Below are positions 54,103 to 63,380 of a stretch of 64,000 nucleotides of DNA, one piece after another. The position numbers and the translations under genes are program-made. How positions within the stretch are numbered: the first letter of the stretch is position 1; each line of letters opens with the position of its first letter. This DNA comes from Sporosarcina limicola. GTDB lineage: Bacteria; Bacillota; Bacilli; Bacillales_A; Planococcaceae. The DNA lies in NCBI RefSeq assembly GCF_014873855.1, contig NZ_JADBEL010000016.1, positions 1 through 64,000 on the forward strand, read 5' to 3'. The notes under the pieces were generated by a model. The model was not told the origin of the DNA. It searched no databases and worked only from the letters and a program-made list of their open reading frames with translations.

Positions 54103-54114
54103 ATTCTATCTCAA

Positions 54115-54972
54115 TTATGCTTTTTGCGAGCTACCGAATTCGCGCATTTTACCAATGACCGTTTTTTTAATGGTTTCACGCATTGGAGCCAAGAATTTCC
54201 TTGGATCATACACTTCGGAATCAGCCGCAAGTATTTCACGTACTGTTTTTGTTCCTTCAATTTGGTTTTCTGTATTCACATTAATTTTCGCTGTTCCAAG
54301 TGAAATGGCTCGTTGAATATCTTTTGTTGGAATCCCTGTACCACCGTGCAGAACAAGAGGCAAATCAGATTGGCTTGAAATCTCTTCCATCTCTTTGAAG
54401 CCGAGGTTCGGTTCGCCTTTATAAGGACCATGTACCGATCCCAGTGCAGGTGCAAGGCAGTCAATTGATGTCTTTTCGACAAGTTCATTACATTCCGCAG
54501 GGTTCGCATAAATAACGCCTTCAGCAATTATATCATCTTCTTGACCACCGACGACACCTAGCTCCGCTTCTACGGAAATACCACGTTCATGTGCATATGC
54601 CACAACTTTTTTCGTAATTTCAATATTTTCCACAAGTGGTTTCGATGAAGCGTCAATCATAACGGAAGTAAAGCCTGCGTCAATCGCTTCTTTGCATTTT
54701 TCGAAACTTGAACCATGATCAAGATGAATTGCAACAGGAACTGTTGTCTGGTAGTCATGCATCAATCCTTTTACCATATTGACGACCGTTGTGAAACCGC
54801 CCATATAACGTGCCGCGCCTTCTGAAACGCCAAGAATCACAGGTGATTGTTCTTCCTGTGCTGCCTGCAAAATCGCTTGTATATATTCAAGGTTATTCAA
54901 ATTGAACTGACCAATAGCATAGCCTTCTTTTTTTCCTTTAATCATCATTTCTTTCATAGAAACGAGTCCCAT
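54115..54972 (-). CDS. fba: Fructose-bisphosphate aldolase, class II
   Basis: A 285-residue zinc aldolase. [36 protein letters not shown] and LHGGTGIP carry the metal and phosphate ligands. The usual IDASHHPFEENV reads [12 protein letters not shown] here, a mild deviation. AAGGAGGAATTCGC precedes the ATG. It is followed by spo0F upstream, as in B. subtilis. Confidence 0.95.
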   Translation of the reverse strand: MGLVSMKEMMIKGKKEGYAIGQFNLNNLEYIQAILQAAQEEQSPVILGVSEGAARYMGGFTTVVNMVKGLMHDYQTTVPVAIHLDHGSSFEKCKEAIDAGFTSVMIDASSKPLVENIEITKKVVAYAHERGISVEAELGVVGGQEDDIIAEGVIYANPAECNELVEKTSIDCLAPALGSVHGPYKGEPNLGFKEMEEISSQSDLPLVLHGGTGIPTKDIQRAISLGTAKINVNTENQIEGTKTVREILAADSEVYDPRKFLAPMRETIKKTVIGKMREFGSSQKA

Positions 54973-55049
54973 GCGAATTCCTCCTTTGGATATCGAAATG
55001 AAAACTTTGTGTATGCGTTTATCTTTTATTTACCTCTATTATCATATCA

Positions 55050-55080
55050 AAAACAGACAGTGTTTACCACTGTCTGCTTT
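55050..55080 (-). terminator. Terminator of spo0F
   Basis: CAGACAGTG-TTTAC-CACTGTCTG hairpin, followed by TTTTTG on the minus strand, adjacent to the spo0F stop. Confidence 0.85.
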
Positions 55081-55081
55081 G

Positions 55082-55441
55082 TCAGTTTTCAAACATCGCG
55101 ATGACTGCATCACGGACCTCATAAATATCGAATGGTTTTGTAAAATATTTTACCGCGCCAATTTCCAACGCATCGTCAATCAGTTCGATTTCTCCATAAG
55201 CAGTCATCATGATTACCGGAACTTCTGGCCAACCGCTTTTCAATCTTTTCAACACTTCGATTCCGTCGATTCCAGGCATCTTCATATCGAGAAGTACACA
55301 GCCCGGGACTTCTTCTTCTAATGCTTGAAGTGCTTCCATTCCATTCGCGGCAAGCCGCGTCTTAAACCCTTCTTGGCGAAACACTTCGTCAAGAAGAAGT
55401 CGGATGCCTGTTTGATCGTCTACGATTAACAAACTTTTCAA
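55082..55441 (-). CDS. spo0F: Sporulation response regulator Spo0F
   Basis: A 119-residue single receiver domain. Acidic pocket D8-D9 (IVDDQ), phosphorylation site D52 (LLDMKMPG), T/K switch residues (MMTAYGE, YFTKPFD). It relays phosphate from sporulation kinases to Spo0B. The start is TTG at 55441 after AAGGGGTG. Upstream DNA has an 0A-box-like site. Confidence 0.93.
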   Translation of the reverse strand: MKSLLIVDDQTGIRLLLDEVFRQEGFKTRLAANGMEALQALEEEVPGCVLLDMKMPGIDGIEVLKRLKSGWPEVPVIMMTAYGEIELIDDALEIGAVKYFTKPFDIYEVRDAVIAMFEN

Positions 55442-55469
55442 TACGCACCCCTTCTTCCTTATATCTCAC

Positions 55470-55525
55470 TAAGTTGTATACTAATACTTATTTGACAAAT
55501 CATTGTTATTTCCTTCTTTTTTCGA
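55470..55525 (-). promoter_or_regulatory. Candidate sigma-H promoter and 0A box of spo0F
   Basis: On the minus strand GAAGGAAATA (near 55512) resembles a sigma-H -35, and TTTGTCAAA (55500-55492 region) resembles the Spo0A box TGTCRAA. B. subtilis spo0F is controlled by both. The -10 match is weak. Confidence 0.35.
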
Positions 55526-55584
55526 ATGAATAACTTTTTGCTTTCCCTATGATTAATTCTTATACTTGGCTAGAGGTGGTAATT

Positions 55585-56103
55585 ATGAAAATATTGACGA
55601 CACAAATCGGTGGACTTTTCCAACGGATTGCAACAAACAATGAAGAGTCGATTGAAGAAACAGCCCGTCTTCTAGCACAAGCGACCATCGGAGAAGGCCG
55701 TGTCATTTTTGCAGGATTTGATGAAATGGAAGCCGTCACTGTTACAGCACTTTGTAGCATAGAACCTTTTAGTGGGGGCATTCGCTACATGGAAGATATG
55801 GAAGTTGAAAAAGCTGACCGTGTCTGGCTACTCACACGCTCCTCAACGGATCCACGTGCACTCGGACTAGCGCGATTACTTGCTGACCGATTCATCCCGT
55901 TTGCTGCACTCTCTGCAGATAAAACGAACGAAGCTAATGAACTTGCTAACCTTGCCTATACCTATATCCCGACTGCCCTTATAAAAGGGTTACTACCTGG
56001 CGATAATGGCGAACGCATTGTACAACCACACACAATGGCCGCTTTATTTGTGTACGAGGCTGTAAAGTTGGCGTATGATGAAATGCTGTCTGATGAAAAT
56101 TGA
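55585..56103 (+). CDS. ywjG: DUF2529 protein, YwjG-like
   Basis: A 172-residue protein with a SIS-like alpha/beta pattern (GEGRVIFAGFDEMEAV, RVWLLTRSSTDPRALGL, PFAALSADKTNEANELA). It matches the YwjG family between spo0F and pyrG. ATG at 55585 follows AGAGGTGG; the earlier ATG at 55549 has no site. It is one of few plus-strand genes, divergent from spo0F. Function unknown. Confidence 0.8.
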   Translation: MKILTTQIGGLFQRIATNNEESIEETARLLAQATIGEGRVIFAGFDEMEAVTVTALCSIEPFSGGIRYMEDMEVEKADRVWLLTRSSTDPRALGLARLLADRFIPFAALSADKTNEANELANLAYTYIPTALIKGLLPGDNGERIVQPHTMAALFVYEAVKLAYDEMLSDEN

Positions 56104-56119
56104 GTGCTTTGGGAGTGGA

Positions 56120-56295
56120 ATTGGTCGCTTAATTTGAAGATTGGTCGTTTTGGGAGCGGAATTGGTCGCTTAATTTGAAGATTGGTCGCTTTGGGAGCGG
56201 GATTGGTCGTTTGATTTGAAGATTGGTCGCTTTGGGAGTGGAATTGGTCGCTTAATTTGAAGATTGGTCGCTTTGGGAGTGGAATTGGTCGCTTT
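56120..56295 (+). repeat. Array of nine ATTGGTCGCTT half-units
   Basis: Half-units ATTGGTCGCTTAATTTGAAG (20 bp) and ATTGGTCGCTTTGGGAGTGGA (21 bp) alternate, giving a 41-bp period. The array starts 17 bp after the ywjG stop. Same core and orientation as the other arrays. Confidence 0.95.
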
Positions 56296-56356
56296 TACAG
56301 TAAAATATTCCCGATTTAATGGATTGTGGCGAGTTCAAAAACTTATACTTATCCTT

Positions 56357-56407
56357 TGAAAAAAGCTACACAGAAATGGAGAATTCCACTTTTGTGCAGC
56401 TTTTATA
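56357..56407 (-). terminator. Terminator between ywjG and pyrG
   Basis: AAAAAGCT-CACA-AAA / TTTTGTG-AGCTTTT imperfect long stem with flanking A- and T-runs. It can serve convergent ywjG and pyrG. Confidence 0.7.
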
Positions 56408-56411
56408 CTAT

Positions 56412-56529
56412 CTATATAAGTTGAACGAAAGATCATCGGCCCATTTATACTTGAATAGTTGAAACAAACGCGTCAAACAAGCATATGTAGAATCAACAAA
56501 AGTGTAAAACTTAAATTCAACTTATATAG
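56412..56529 (+). repeat. MITE-like element, copy 3 (best preserved)
   Basis: 118 bp with perfect 14-bp terminal inverted repeats CTATATAAGTTGAA and TTCAACTTATATAG. No coding capacity. Related copies are at 12552-12658 (inverted) and 42126-42217. It abuts the pyrG stop. Confidence 0.9.
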
Positions 56530-56540
56530 TGCTTCTTTCT

Positions 56541-58184
<1,644 letters not shown>

Positions 58185-58228
58185 CTAAAAAGCGCCCCAT
58201 CCGTAGTTATTGTCTACAGGGGGAGCGC
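58185..58228 (-). promoter_or_regulatory. pyrG attenuator (intrinsic terminator in the leader)
   Basis: Minus strand GCGCTCCCCC-TGTAG pairs with CTAC-GGATGGGGCGC, followed by TTTTT. The C/T-rich first arm could pair with G-runs added at the 5' end of the transcript, as in the CTP-sensing B. subtilis pyrG leader. Confidence 0.8.
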
Positions 58229-58263
58229 ATATGCACTGGTTCATGTGTCCTTTTTAAGGAGCC

Positions 58264-58299
58264 CAGTAAAATCTTATAGTTTCAGACGGATGAAGTCAA
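58264..58299 (-). promoter_or_regulatory. Sigma-A promoter of pyrG with GGGC start
   Basis: TTGACT (58299-58294), 17-bp spacer and TAAGAT (58276-58271) on the minus strand. Six bases on, the transcript begins GGGCTCC at 58264. The GGGC initiation sequence is what allows reiterative G addition at low CTP in B. subtilis. The promoter lies right after the rpoE stop. Confidence 0.8.
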
Positions 58300-58303
58300 G
58301 TAA

Positions 58304-58846
58304 TTATTCTTCGATTTCCTCTTCCTCTTCCTCATCCTCTTCATCTTCCATGTCTAAATCGGCATCATCCGGGATGATTTCAAGCTCATCATCAGGATCG
58401 AGGAGATCCACTTCGATTTCGACGATTTCATCCTCTTCCTCTTCATCGTCATCGAGCAGCTCATCAAATTCTTCGTCAAACAGCTCGTCCTCTTCTTCAT
58501 CGTCTTCGTCTTCGTCCTCTTCTTCCAGTACGGCTTTCTTCTTTTTCTTCTTGCGCACCTTCACAACAGGGGCTGTCTCAACTTCGATTTGATCAACTGG
58601 ATACCATTCGCGGAGACCCCAACGGTTGTCATTGATGGCTAGGAATCTGCCATCGATGTTCATGTCCGTATAAAACTGTTGCAGTCTTCCTTTCATCTCT
58701 TTTTCAGTTACGCCTGTGAGCTTACGGACTTCATCCATCAGCTGCTGTAATGTTAGTGGTTCTCGTTTTTCAGTTAAGATTGCAAAGACGATGTCAATCA
58801 TCGACTCTTCCGACAGTTGTTCTTTTGTCATTTCTCGGATTTTCAA
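58304..58846 (-). CDS. rpoE: RNA polymerase delta subunit
   Basis: A 180-residue protein. The N-terminal HARE-HTH domain (about 1-90, including LNIDGR-like MNIDGRFLAINDNRWGLREWYP) is followed by a Lys stretch (KVRKKKKKKAV) and a very acidic tail of about 80 residues. It displaces RNA from polymerase and aids recycling. The start is TTG at 58846 after AAAGGAC. Confidence 0.93.
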   Translation of the reverse strand: MKIREMTKEQLSEESMIDIVFAILTEKREPLTLQQLMDEVRKLTGVTEKEMKGRLQQFYTDMNIDGRFLAINDNRWGLREWYPVDQIEVETAPVVKVRKKKKKKAVLEEEDEDEDDEEEDELFDEEFDELLDDDEEEEDEIVEIEVDLLDPDDELEIIPDDADLDMEDEEDEEEEEEIEE

Positions 58847-58885
58847 TTAACGCACGTCCTTTCTGTGAACAGAAGCATACTTACC

Positions 58886-58891
58886 ATTATA
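58886..58891 (-). promoter_or_regulatory. Probable -10 of rpoE
   Basis: TATAAT on the minus strand 40 bp before the rpoE start. The -35 region is weak (AGCATA at 17 bp). Confidence 0.45.
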
Positions 58892-58899
58892 TACAATGC

Positions 58900-59163
58900 A
58901 GTACGGAATATGCTACAAACTTATTTAATTCATTTGCCTACTAGTAGTGTTTGAAATTTGTATCTCTTACTTGCAAATGCTTTCTCGATGTTTAGACCTG
59001 TAATTTGCTAGTACATATGTCTTAACGCCAATCCTGATTAAGTTGTAAAATACTATCCAACAGATAATGGAATCGCTTGTCATTCGTGCAGTTCGAAGAG
59101 GGATTTGAGGAAATCAGGAAATTTGTAAGGTGGAAGCATAGGAATATGGAATAATTTGTTCAT
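58900..59163. other. Intergenic region without visible gene
   Basis: About 260 bp, AT-rich, no supported frame, repeat or RNA structure seen. Confidence 0.4.
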
Positions 59164-59301
59164 TTAAAGTGTTAGTCCGAGATTTGCAAGTTGTTGAATA
59201 GATGTAGCACCTGATTTGTTTCTCATAACAAAGTATCTGTTACCATTCTTGATTAACATTTTCATCTTTTTAGGGAAAAGTCCAGAAGGCTCCTGACTCA
59301 T
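59164..59301 (-). CDS. Small basic protein, 45 residues
   Basis: ATG at 59301 follows GAGGG eight bases upstream. The product starts MSQEPSGLFPKKMKMLIKNG, continues RYFVMRNKSGATS and ends QQLANLGLTL. It is basic and compact, with no membrane helix. Not recognised. Upstream lie a promoter-like sequence and two near-identical palindromes (59335-59394), supporting a regulated gene. Confidence 0.6.
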   Translation of the reverse strand: MSQEPSGLFPKKMKMLIKNGNRYFVMRNKSGATSIQQLANLGLTL

Positions 59302-59334
59302 TATTCACATCCCTCTTTTATCATACACAGTTAA

Positions 59335-59394
59335 GTATCATCTGATAATCTTATTACAATGGTATACGGAAAACACAAAGGTATCAAATGATAC
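59335..59394 (-). promoter_or_regulatory. Twin palindromic operators around a promoter
   Basis: GTATCAAATGATAC (59381-59394, perfect palindrome) and GTATCATCTGATAA (59335-59348) have centres 46 bp apart. Between them on the minus strand, TTGTGT and TAATAA are spaced 16 bp as a possible promoter. The first palindrome is inside a longer hairpin AACACAAAGGTATC/GATACTTTTGTGTT. Confidence 0.55.
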
Positions 59395-59521
59395 TTTTGT
59401 GTTTCGTCCATGCTTATTCATCTATGCTCACTTTTGTGTATGGGTCACTCGCAAAGTTATAATGCAATTCAGACAATAATGCGAGATCATTTGTTTAGCT
59501 ATAGTAATCCCGACAACACGT

Positions 59522-59683
59522 TCACCTTTTACTCTTTTTGAAATTCCGATATTCTTTTACGCAAATAAAGCCTAAATAGATTCCAGCAAGTAAAAATGGA
59601 ATTGCACCGAAACCGTCATTATAAAGAAATATAATAAGTGTTACTATAACAGCTATGATTAATAGATGGTGATAAAGTTTCAT
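59522..59683 (-). CDS. Small membrane protein, 53 residues
   Basis: ATG at 59683 follows AGAGGTG. Two membrane helices (HLLIIAVIVTLIIFLY and AIPFLLAGIYLGFICV) and a basic tail (EYRNFKKSKR). An upstream ATG at 59731 has no site. Family not recognised. Confidence 0.6.
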   Translation of the reverse strand: MKLYHHLLIIAVIVTLIIFLYNDGFGAIPFLLAGIYLGFICVKEYRNFKKSKR

Positions 59684-59793
59684 ACGGCACCTCTTTCTAA
59701 TCGTTCCTTTTATTATACATAGGAATAACAATCAGCGACAATGGAAGACCGCAGAACCCGAAAAAATAACCGCAAATAGTAAGGTTTGGGGTT

Positions 59794-59972
59794 TGTCACC
59801 GCCTTGAGGTGGGTTATCACCGTCTTGAGCTACTTTATCACCGCCTTGGGGTGGGTTATCACCGTCTTGAGCTACTTTATCACCGCCTTGGGGTGGGTTA
59901 TCACCGTCTTGAGCTACTTTATCACCGCCTTGGGGTGAGTTATCACCGTCTTGAGCTACTTTATCACCGCCT
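59794..59972 (+). repeat. Array of 21-bp units, core TATCACCGYCTTG
   Basis: Nine half-units of exactly 21 bp alternate ATCACCGCCTTGGGGTGGGTT and ATCACCGTCTTGAGCTACTTT (42-bp period). The sequence is unrelated to ATTGGTCGCTT but the architecture is the same. It abuts the icmF remnant. Confidence 0.95.
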
Positions 59973-59980
59973 AAAGATGA

Positions 59981-60090
59981 CGATGCAAAACGTTTATCGA
60001 CGGCATTCGACTCCGTGACGCTTTATAGCGAAAATCCAGATGAGCCGCCCAGACATTTACGGAAAAGTAAGTAGTGATGATGATTTGGAA
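59981..60090 (+). pseudogene. icmF: icmF (isobutyryl-CoA mutase) internal remnant, plus strand
   Basis: Plus-strand translation reads DDDAKRLSTAFDSVTLYSEN then PDEPP; a +1 shift near 60050 gives DIYGK. This matches the mutase motif KRLASAFDSVTLYGEDPD..PDIYGKIGNSG of IcmF-type proteins. Only about 30 codons remain. It is opposite in orientation to the N-terminal remnant at 60150-60264. Confidence 0.7.
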
Positions 60091-60149
60091 TAATAACGTT
60101 CTGTTTATTTGTTTTTATGAATTGTGCATAGGATGTTTCCCAATCGAGG

Positions 60150-60264
60150 TCACATTTTTCATTCAACACAGCTACGACTGCTGCGTTGTGGGATGAAAAC
60201 CTGGATGAAATGCCTATATACAAAACGGATATGATGCTTTGGTTGGTAAATTTCTACTTTTGCC
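60150..60264 (-). pseudogene. icmF: icmF 5' remnant, minus strand
   Basis: ATG at 60264 after AAGGGGTG opens MAKVEIYQPKHHIRFV, the N-terminus of IcmF (fused isobutyryl-CoA mutase). After a frameshift the next residues, ISSRFSSHNAAV, still echo the B12-domain motif ASSLFDGHDAAI. Reading frame and downstream parts are lost. In related Bacillales icmF follows this TetR gene. Confidence 0.65.
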
Positions 60265-60300
60265 ATTTATAGAACACCCCTTTGCGTGAATGCATACCCT

Positions 60301-60927
60301 TTACAACGGTTCCCCTACCAGCCCTTTGATAAGCTGATCCGTTTGAATACGAATGTATTCTTCAATTGAATAATCACGATTTAACGCCCATCTACGGAAT
60401 GACCACATCTGTCCTTGTACAGCGATATGATGTGCAGCGATTCCGATTTCCCCTTCAGCGATACGTAATTCCCCTGATGCTACACAGGATTTCAGCAGTT
60501 TTTCAAACAAGGCCACCATTTTCATCTCTTTTTCCAAAACGTATTGCAATGCATCCTTCGGGAGTGCTTTTGACTCTTGATACATGACAAGAATTTCGTC
60601 AGACATATCATCTACCAACTGGAAGTATTGTTTGATGGCTACTTGTAGGCCTTCAATGGTTCCAAGCTGAATTTGCAGTAATGATAGTCGACCATGTACT
60701 TCGTCGTAGATGCTATCACAGACGAGATATAAGACATCTTCTTTTGTCCGAATATATTCGTAAAGCGTTCCGATACTGAAGCCCGCCTCTTTCGCAATTT
60801 CACGGGTCGTTGTACGGTGAAACCCTTTTTCTATAAATAGTTTCACCGCACCACGAATGATCTGTTCACGCCTTTTTTCAATAAGCCCTTCATCTTTGAC
60901 GGACGATTTTACTTCGCGTTTTGTCAA
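60301..60927 (-). CDS. TetR-family regulator of the acyl-CoA locus
   Basis: A 208-residue repressor. The N-terminal HTH spans RGAVKLFIEKGFHRTTTREIAKEAGFSIGTLYEYIRTKEDVL; the C-terminal ligand domain is helical. It lies 16 bp after an acyl-CoA dehydrogenase gene, so it is probably cotranscribed and controls the locus in response to acyl-CoA. The ligand is inferred from context only. Confidence 0.88.
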   Translation of the reverse strand: MTKREVKSSVKDEGLIEKRREQIIRGAVKLFIEKGFHRTTTREIAKEAGFSIGTLYEYIRTKEDVLYLVCDSIYDEVHGRLSLLQIQLGTIEGLQVAIKQYFQLVDDMSDEILVMYQESKALPKDALQYVLEKEMKMVALFEKLLKSCVASGELRIAEGEIGIAAHHIAVQGQMWSFRRWALNRDYSIEEYIRIQTDQLIKGLVGEPL

Positions 60928-60943
60928 CCTGTTGCACCCCCAG

Positions 60944-62083
60944 TCATTTCGTTAACATTCGGGAGATAACAAGACGTTGAATTTCTTGAGTACCTTCGTA
61001 AATTTGTGTGATTTTAGCATCACGCATGAAGCGCTCGACCGGATAATCTTTTGTATAGCCATAACCGCCGAATATTTGAACAGCTTCTGTTGTTACTTTC
61101 ATCGCTGAATCTCCAGCCATTAGTTTGGCCATTGCGGATGCTTTTCCATAGGGTAAGTTATTCGATTCAAGCCAAGCTGCTTGGTACGTCAACAATCTAG
61201 ATGCTTCTGTTGCAGTTGCCATGTCCGCAAGTTTGAAGCCAACACCTTGATTGGCAGCGATTGGTTTACCGAACTGCACACGCTCTTTTGCGTAGTCGAC
61301 AGATGCGTCAAGTGCACCTTGTGCGATGCCAACAGCTTGGGCAGCAATTCCGTTTCGACCACCGTCAAGTGTTTTCATGGCGATGATGAAACCTTGACCT
61401 TCTTCCCCGAGAAGATTTTCTTTTGGTACGCGGCAGTTGTCAAACATGATTTCTGTTGTTGGTGATGAACGAATGCCGAGTTTGCGTTCTTTCTTACCGA
61501 CTGAGAAACCAGGATACTCTTTTTCAACGATAAACGCGCTTGTGCCTTTATGTTTTGACTCTGGATCTGTTACTGCGAAGACGATGTACGTATCGGCAAT
61601 TCCGCCGTTTGTAATGAAAATCTTCGAACCGTTTAGAATGTAGTCATCGCCGTCAAGTTTTGCAGTTGTTTTCATGCCGCCTGCGTCAGATCCGGAAGCT
61701 GGCTCCGTTAACCCGTAAGCGCCCATTTTTGTACCTTCCGCCATTGGACGAAGATATTTCTGCTTTTGTTCTTCGGTACCATATTTAAATACAGGCCAGC
61801 CAGCGAGTGAGGTATGTGCGGAAAGTGTTACGCCTGTTGATGCACAGACGCGTGATAATTCTTCTACTGCGATAACGTATGCAAGATAGTCACTGCCGAT
61901 GCCGCCGTACTCTTCCGGCCAAGGGATTCCTGTTAGGCCAAGTTCTGCCATTTTTTTGAAGATATCCATATCAAAGCGCTCTTCTTCGTCGCGTTCTGCC
62001 GCTGTTGGAGCGACCTCGTTTTCAGCGAAGTCGCGCACCATTTTACGAATCATTTCATGTTCTTCAGATAGTTTAAAGTCCAT
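60944..62083 (-). CDS. Short-chain acyl-CoA dehydrogenase (AcdA/MmgC type), copy A
   Basis: A 379-residue FAD enzyme catalysing the first oxidation of beta-oxidation. [15 protein letters not shown] (FAD/substrate), the catalytic Glu in [12 protein letters not shown] and [16 protein letters not shown] are present. ATG at 62083 lies eight bases after AGGTGG; ATG at 62095 overlaps that. Copy B follows upstream. Confidence 0.93.
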   Translation of the reverse strand: MDFKLSEEHEMIRKMVRDFAENEVAPTAAERDEEERFDMDIFKKMAELGLTGIPWPEEYGGIGSDYLAYVIAVEELSRVCASTGVTLSAHTSLAGWPVFKYGTEEQKQKYLRPMAEGTKMGAYGLTEPASGSDAGGMKTTAKLDGDDYILNGSKIFITNGGIADTYIVFAVTDPESKHKGTSAFIVEKEYPGFSVGKKERKLGIRSSPTTEIMFDNCRVPKENLLGEEGQGFIIAMKTLDGGRNGIAAQAVGIAQGALDASVDYAKERVQFGKPIAANQGVGFKLADMATATEASRLLTYQAAWLESNNLPYGKASAMAKLMAGDSAMKVTTEAVQIFGGYGYTKDYPVERFMRDAKITQIYEGTQEIQRLVISRMLTK

Positions 62084-62114
62084 TTTAGTTCCCACCTTTT
62101 TTTTAGTTCGATTT

Positions 62115-62212
62115 GTTCTAACGTCAACTTTCGAATTCTAACGCCAACTTTTCGATTCTAACGTCAACTTTTCGATTCTAACGTCAACTTTTCGAAGTTC
62201 AACGCCAACTCC
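62115..62212 (-). repeat. Five-unit 20-bp tandem repeat between the two dehydrogenase genes
   Basis: The unit TTCTAACGTCAACTTTTCGA (plus strand), with C variants, is repeated at a 20-bp period. It fills the intercistronic gap of an operon. Confidence 0.9.
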
Positions 62213-62228
62213 AGATTTAATCAGCCAG

Positions 62229-63365
62229 TTATTTTGTCAAATGTTTTGAAATAACGATACGTTGGATTTCGCTTGTTCCTTCGTAAATTTGGGTTACTTT
62301 GGCGTCGCGGAAATAGCGTTCGACTGGGTAGTCTTCCGTATAGCCGTAGCCACCGAATACTTGAACGGCTTCGATTGCACAGTCCATCGCAGTTTGGGAG
62401 GCGAAAAGTTTGGCCATAGATGCTTCTTTTCCGCAAGAAAGGCCTTCTGACCGAAGTTGAGCGGCGCGGTAGACCAGTAATCTTGCTGCCTCGACTGCGG
62501 TTGCCATATCCGCAAGTTTGAAACCTATTCCTTGTTGAGCAGCAATTGGCTTGCCGAATTGGGTGCGTTCTTTCGCGTAATCCACAGCTGCTTCAAGTGC
62601 CGCTTCTGCGATGCCGAGCGATTGGGCGGCGATGCCGATTCGACCTACATCTAGGTTTGCCATCGCGATTTTGAATCCTTCGCCTTCTTCGCCAAGTCGA
62701 TTTTCTACAGGTACTTTCATCGCTTCGAATGTCAATTGAACTGTTCGCGAGCCATGAAGTCCCATTTTATCTTCGTCTTTACCGATGATAAGGCCGGGCG
62801 TGTCTTTATCGACAATAAATGCTGTAATGCCGTATGTCCCTTTGGCTGGCTCCGTCGATGCAAACACGATGTATACATCCGCTTCCCCACCATTTGTGAT
62901 AAAAACTTTTGAGCCGTTCAAAACGTAGTGATTCCCTTCTTTCACGGCGCGTGTTTTTAACGAACCCGCGTCTGAGCCTGCTGACGATTCCGTAAGACAG
63001 AAAGCACCGAGGTATTCGCCGCTTGCCATTTTCGGAAGGTAATGCGCTTTCTGTTGTTCATTCCCGAAATACATGATCGGGTTCGTGCCAACAGATGTAT
63101 GAACGGAGAGAATGACGCCAACAACGGCGCTCACTTTCGATAGTTCATGGATGGCGCTAATATAGGAAATGAAATCCATGCCTGCGCCGCCGTATTCTTC
63201 GGGAACGGTAATTCCCATGAGGCCAAGTTTCCCCATCTTCTTCAAGACTTCACGTGGAAATTCGCCCGCTTCCATTCGTGGGATGAACGGCTCGATTTCT
63301 GTCTTCGCAAAGTTTCGTACCATGTCACGTATCATCTGTTGTTCTTCGGTGAAATGTAAGTCCAT
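62229..63365 (-). CDS. Short-chain acyl-CoA dehydrogenase, copy B
   Basis: A 378-residue paralogue. [14 protein letters not shown], catalytic Glu in [12 protein letters not shown] and [16 protein letters not shown] are intact. AAGGGGAACGAACTTA precedes the ATG. It lies 15 bp after the hydroxyacyl-CoA dehydrogenase gene; the row resembles mmgB-mmgC or acdA operons. Confidence 0.93.
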   Translation of the reverse strand: MDLHFTEEQQMIRDMVRNFAKTEIEPFIPRMEAGEFPREVLKKMGKLGLMGITVPEEYGGAGMDFISYISAIHELSKVSAVVGVILSVHTSVGTNPIMYFGNEQQKAHYLPKMASGEYLGAFCLTESSAGSDAGSLKTRAVKEGNHYVLNGSKVFITNGGEADVYIVFASTEPAKGTYGITAFIVDKDTPGLIIGKDEDKMGLHGSRTVQLTFEAMKVPVENRLGEEGEGFKIAMANLDVGRIGIAAQSLGIAEAALEAAVDYAKERTQFGKPIAAQQGIGFKLADMATAVEAARLLVYRAAQLRSEGLSCGKEASMAKLFASQTAMDCAIEAVQVFGGYGYTEDYPVERYFRDAKVTQIYEGTSEIQRIVISKHLTK

Positions 63366-63380
63366 TAAGTTCGTTCCCCT

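Noticed and set aside
59809-60018. Plus-strand frame of YHRLELLYHRLG repeats
   Set aside because: Product of the 42-bp tandem array running into the icmF remnant.
60023-60223. 66-codon minus-strand frame as a gene
   Set aside because: It covers the decayed icmF fragments in two orientations and has no ribosome site of its own.
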